Source: Methanomicrobiales archaeon
GTDB taxonomy: Archaea > Halobacteriota > Methanomicrobia > Methanomicrobiales > JACTUA01
NCBI GenBank assembly: GCA_028678905.1
Contig: JAJRCO010000340.1
Span: 1 to 6,797, forward strand
Length of the DNA: 6,797 nucleotides
Direction: 5' to 3'
The notes below the pieces were generated by a model that made no database searches, was not told the DNA's origin, and was given only the letters and a program-made list of their open reading frames with translations. Of this stretch, positions 4,933 through 6,797 are shown one piece after another. Numbering within the stretch: position 1 is the first letter of the stretch; the number at the start of each line of letters is the position of its first letter. The position numbers and the translations under genes were made by a program.

Positions 4933-5691
4933 ATGGTCTCGATTGGGCTCCTGGGATGCGGCAATATCGGGCGGGTCATTGCCGGTAGCGACGCAGGAAT
5001 CGATATCCGGGCACTTTTTGATCGTATCCCCGAAAAAGCACATGAGCTGTCAAGGCAGTCCGGAGCTCCGGCCTTCGCCGAATTCTCGTCCTTTATCCGG
5101 GAAGATTATAACCTGGTGGTCGAGGCTGCGTCGGTGGAAGCGGTTCAGGAATATGCCGAGGAAGTGCTCCGTTGCGGAAAAGATCTGGTGGTGCTCAGTG
5201 CAGGAGCGCTCGCAGACCCCGACTTTCGCAGGCAGCTCATCGAGACCGCCCGGGCACAGAAAAGGAGGATCTATGTGCCGAGCGGGGCGATCGCCGGTCT
5301 GGACAGCCTGAAGGTAGGCCAGATCGTAGGCATGGACACCCTGATCCTGCGGACCACCAAGAATCCCGCTTCCCTAAACCTGAAAATAAAGGAGAGAAAG
5401 CTGATCTTTCAGGGCAAAGCTCACGATTGCATCCGGGAGTTCCCCCGCAATATCAATGTCGCGGTCGCTCTAAGTCTCGCCGCGGGACGCGATGCGGATG
5501 TCGAGATTTGGGTGGATCCGGCGACCGACCGGAACATCCATGAGGTATACGCCCGGGGACGTTTTGGAGAGATCACCATCAAGGTGTCCAATGTGCCGAG
5601 CCCGGACAACCCGGCCACCAGTTATCTTGCCGCGCTCTCCATCCTTGCTCTGTTAAAGAATATGGAAAGTCCCCTTGTGATCGGAACATGA
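4933..5691 (+). CDS. nadX: L-aspartate dehydrogenase, first step of NAD synthesis
   Basis: NadX oxidises L-aspartate to iminoaspartate with NAD(P)+ and replaces the oxygen-using L-aspartate oxidase in anaerobes. The protein is 252 residues, the usual family length. The N-terminal Rossmann motif is SIGLLGCGNIG (3-13). Further family motifs are VVEAASVEAV (62-71), VPSGAIAGLDSL (115-126), TTKNPASL (141-148), EFPRNINVAVALSLAAG (169-185) and WVDPATDRNIHEV (193-205). In the last of these, His203 matches the catalytic histidine of the Archaeoglobus-type enzyme. The C-terminal helix NPATSYLAALSILALL (226-241) is also typical. The frame extends upstream to 4849, but that addition precedes the Rossmann strand and crosses the promoter, so the ATG at 4933 is chosen. 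No SD is seen; the mRNA is probably leaderless. The TGA overlaps the ATG of the next small ORF as ATGA. Confidence 0.94.
   Translation: MVSIGLLGCGNIGRVIAGSDAGIDIRALFDRIPEKAHELSRQSGAPAFAEFSSFIREDYNLVVEAASVEAVQEYAEEVLRCGKDLVVLSAGALADPDFRRQLIETARAQKRRIYVPSGAIAGLDSLKVGQIVGMDTLILRTTKNPASLNLKIKERKLIFQGKAHDCIREFPRNINVAVALSLAAGRDADVEIWVDPATDRNIHEVYARGRFGEITIKVSNVPSPDNPATSYLAALSILALLKNMESPLVIGT
5677..5682 (+). promoter_or_regulatory. Strong SD for the small ORF, inside the nadX 3' end
   Basis: GTGATC, a six-base match to the archaeal SD GGAGGTGATC, is followed by a five-base spacer and the ATG at 5688. It is the best SD in the nad operon and has no other obvious start codon to serve, which supports real translation of the small ORF. 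Confidence 0.65.
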
Positions 5692-5777
5692 TCGATCAGT
5701 GGCGGTATCTGGGTCTGAGGTCTTTCTCCTGTGCGCAGGAGCGGTCCGGCGAAAGGATAGGAGAGATTGACCCATGA
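5688..5777 (+). CDS. 29-residue small ORF coupled to nadX and nadC by ATGA overlaps
   Basis: This short frame has not been named. It starts with the ATG of an ATGA that contains the nadX stop (5688-5691) and ends with the TGA of an ATGA that contains the nadC start (5774-5777). A strong SD (5677-5682) precedes it. The peptide begins MIDQWRYLGLRSFSCAQ and ends GERIGEIDP: charged, soluble, one Cys, no membrane segment. It lies where nadA is found in some nadX-nadC clusters. It may be a translated linker that carries ribosomes from nadX to nadC, a small functional protein, or the remnant of a deleted gene joined in frame. The N-terminal W-R-x-L pattern weakly recalls the start of lipoate-protein ligases, but it is too short to claim. 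A hairpin lies inside it (5726-5741). Confidence 0.55.
   Translation: MIDQWRYLGLRSFSCAQERSGERIGEIDP
5726..5741 (+). promoter_or_regulatory. Stem-loop CTCCTG-TGCG-CAGGAG between nadX and nadC
   Basis: A perfect six-bp stem with a four-base loop within the small ORF. It is GC-rich enough to form in RNA. No U-tract follows, so it is not a terminator. It could mark mRNA processing or tune coupling between nadX and nadC. Its right arm, CAGGAG, is also SD-like but too far from the nadC start to act there. Confidence 0.45.
5760..5768 (+). promoter_or_regulatory. nadC ribosome-binding site
   Basis: GGAGAGATT, an imperfect GGAGGTGATC, ends five bases before the nadC ATG at 5774. It supports that start over the second ATG at 5778, which is in a different frame. 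Confidence 0.65.
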
Positions 5778-6625
5778 ATGTACCCCTTGAGTTGCTACAC
5801 AGGTTTCTGGAAGAGGACGCCCCGTTCGGCGATAGCACCTCAGAAGCAATCGTGCCGGGAATCTGGTGCACCGCAGCCATCTTTGCCCGCAAGGAAGGCG
5901 TCATCGCCGGCATGGAAGAGGCTGAAGCGCTGCTCTCATCTCTTAGCCTGTCCGTGCAGAGCTTGGTCGCTGATGGTTCTTTGGTAAGAAAGGAAACCCG
6001 GATCCAGGAGATCCACGGTCCAGCCGAAAAGATACTTCTTGCCGAGCGTACCGTCCTCAACATCTTGGGTAGGATGAGCGGCATCGCCACCCGGACTCGA
6101 CAGCTTGTCGACCGGGTTCACGCGATCAATCCTCGATGCCGGGTCGCATCCACCCGTAAAACCGCGCCGGGACTACGGTTGCTGGATAAAAAAGCGGTCG
6201 TGATCGGAGGAGGGGATTCTCACCGGTATTCGCTCTCCGACATGATCCTGATTAAGGATAACCACCTGTCGCTTGTCCCTCTCCAGGAAGCGATCACCCG
6301 TGCCCAGGCGCAGAGCCCCTATCGCCTGATTGAAGTCGAAGTAACCACGCCGTCCATGGCAGAGGAGGCGGCACGCATGGGAGTCCCGATCATCATGCTG
6401 GACAACCTGAGCGTGGAACGGGTCTCCGAGACACTCGATCTCCTGAACAGAAAGGGGCTTAGGAAAGGGTTGATCATCGAAGTATCTGGAGGAATCACCG
6501 AAGACAATATCGATGCCTATGCGTCTCTGGCCATCGATGTCATCAGCCTGGGCAGCCTCACTCATTCCGTGACCACACTCGACCTGAGTCTTGAGATCCT
6601 GGAGAAGAGACCGATACCGGTCTGA
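5774..6625 (+). CDS. nadC: Nicotinate-nucleotide pyrophosphorylase (quinolinate phosphoribosyltransferase)
   Basis: NadC converts quinolinate and PRPP to nicotinate mononucleotide, CO2 and pyrophosphate in NAD synthesis. The 283-residue length matches the family. Motifs in order are FLEEDAPFGDSTSEA (11-25), AERTVLNILGRMSGIATRTR (90-109), STRKTAPGLR (126-135) followed by DKKAVVIGGGDSHRYSL (138-154), where Arg, Lys and His residues bind quinolinate and phosphates, then LIKDNHL (159-165), IEVEV (186-190), IIMLDN (206-211), IEVSGGI (235-241) and ISLGSLTHS (257-265). It is the last gene of the nadX-small ORF-nadC operon. Quinolinate synthase NadA, needed between NadX and NadC, is not in this window and must be elsewhere. 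No clear U-tract follows the stop; a small hairpin, AGACCG-ATAC-CGGTCT (6608-6623), overlaps the end of the gene and is followed by an A run, not T. Confidence 0.96.
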   Translation: MNVPLELLHRFLEEDAPFGDSTSEAIVPGIWCTAAIFARKEGVIAGMEEAEALLSSLSLSVQSLVADGSLVRKETRIQEIHGPAEKILLAERTVLNILGRMSGIATRTRQLVDRVHAINPRCRVASTRKTAPGLRLLDKKAVVIGGGDSHRYSLSDMILIKDNHLSLVPLQEAITRAQAQSPYRLIEVEVTTPSMAEEAARMGVPIIMLDNLSVERVSETLDLLNRKGLRKGLIIEVSGGITEDNIDAYASLAIDVISLGSLTHSVTTLDLSLEILEKRPIPV

Positions 6626-6651
6626 AAAAAGGAAACCTTATTGTTTCATCC

Positions 6652-6659
6652 GGTATAAG
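6652..6659 (+). promoter_or_regulatory. TATA box for the HEAT-repeat gene
   Basis: GGTATAAG lies 29 to 22 bp before the ATG at 6681, the distance expected for transcription beginning at or next to the start codon. The gene is thus probably expressed separately from nadC as a leaderless or near-leaderless mRNA. Confidence 0.45.
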
Positions 6660-6680
6660 CCCCATGAATGAGTGAGCGGC

Positions 6681-6797
6681 ATGGCGGATAACGAAGCGGA
6701 CGTAGCATCACCCCCGGCAGAAGGGGACAATATTACGATTATTATTCAGCTTCTCCACGAAGGAGATCTGAACACGCGGTGGAGGGCTGCAGAAGCC
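6681..6797 (+). CDS. HEAT-repeat protein, N-terminal 39 codons, cut by window edge
   Basis: The frame runs from the ATG at 6681 to the window end without a stop. After an acidic, Pro-containing start (MADNEADVASPPAEGDN), residues 18-39 read ITIIIQLLHEGDLNTRWRAA then EA. This is the helix A-turn-helix B pattern of a PBS-lyase-type HEAT repeat, with the typical D-x-x-x-R-W-R-A-A-E-A core. Such proteins are protein-binding scaffolds, and Methanomicrobiales carry many of them; the partner cannot be told from here. GTGAGC (6672-6677) is a weak SD three bases before the start. Two nearby ATGs (6664 and 6668) lead only to very short frames. Confidence 0.7.
   Translation, partial: MADNEADVASPPAEGDNITIIIQLLHEGDLNTRWRAAEA

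Noticed and set aside
4838..4933. Longer N-terminus of the methylthiotransferase starting near 4933
   Set aside because: It would need a TTG start, would overlap the divergent nadX start, and would translate the AT-rich promoter block. The ATG at 4837 fits family length better.
6608..6623. Terminator hairpin at the end of nadC
   Set aside because: AGACCG-ATAC-CGGTCT is a fair stem-loop, but it is followed by an A run on the plus strand rather than a U-tract, and it lies within the coding region.

Overview
The window looks like a piece of a methanogen chromosome, probably order Methanomicrobiales. The evidence is archaeal: an archaeal-type indolepyruvate:ferredoxin oxidoreductase, an archaeal/eukaryal-type (CDKAL1/e-MtaB) tRNA methylthiotransferase with a TRAM domain, de novo NAD synthesis through aspartate dehydrogenase (NadX), TATA-box promoters, several genes that look leaderless, and Shine-Dalgarno (SD) sites of the GGTGATC kind. 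The order is inferred from overall character; no alignment was run.

Layout. 1-1097 (minus): first 365 codons of iorA, cut by the left edge. 1098-1180: short divergent promoter region. 1181-1254 (plus): tRNA-Ile(GAU). Only 20 nt downstream, 1275-1748 (plus) encodes a small two-helix membrane protein that appears to be co-transcribed with the tRNA. 1862-2452 (minus): cytoplasmic coiled-coil protein of unknown function. 2453-3147: long AT-richer gap with no convincing gene but with ordered short motifs: a helically phased TACATGA / TGATCNATACWG array and palindromes beside the minus-strand gene, and three ATACATG repeats exactly 11 bp apart on the promoter and start codon of the next gene. 3148-3579 (plus): ribbon-helix-helix (RHH) DNA-binding protein with a coiled coil and an aromatic tail. 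3581-4837 (minus): tRNA methylthiotransferase, tail to tail with the RHH gene with one base between stop codons. 4933-6625 (plus): nadX, a 29-codon small ORF, and nadC, joined by two ATGA stop/start overlaps. 6681-6797 (plus): start of a HEAT-repeat protein, cut by the right edge.

How the parts fit. NadX oxidises L-aspartate to iminoaspartate and NadC converts quinolinate to nicotinate mononucleotide. The middle enzyme, quinolinate synthase NadA, is not in the window; its usual place is taken by the unexplained small ORF. The iorA, nadX/nadC, tRNA and methylthiotransferase genes are core metabolism or translation. The stretch from about 1750 to 3580 is lower in GC by eye, lacks recognisable core genes and reads as an accessory islet: a divergent pair (coiled-coil protein and RHH regulator) separated by operator-like arrays. 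The two most distinctive signals are this RHH operator architecture and the small ORF embedded in the nadX-nadC operon.
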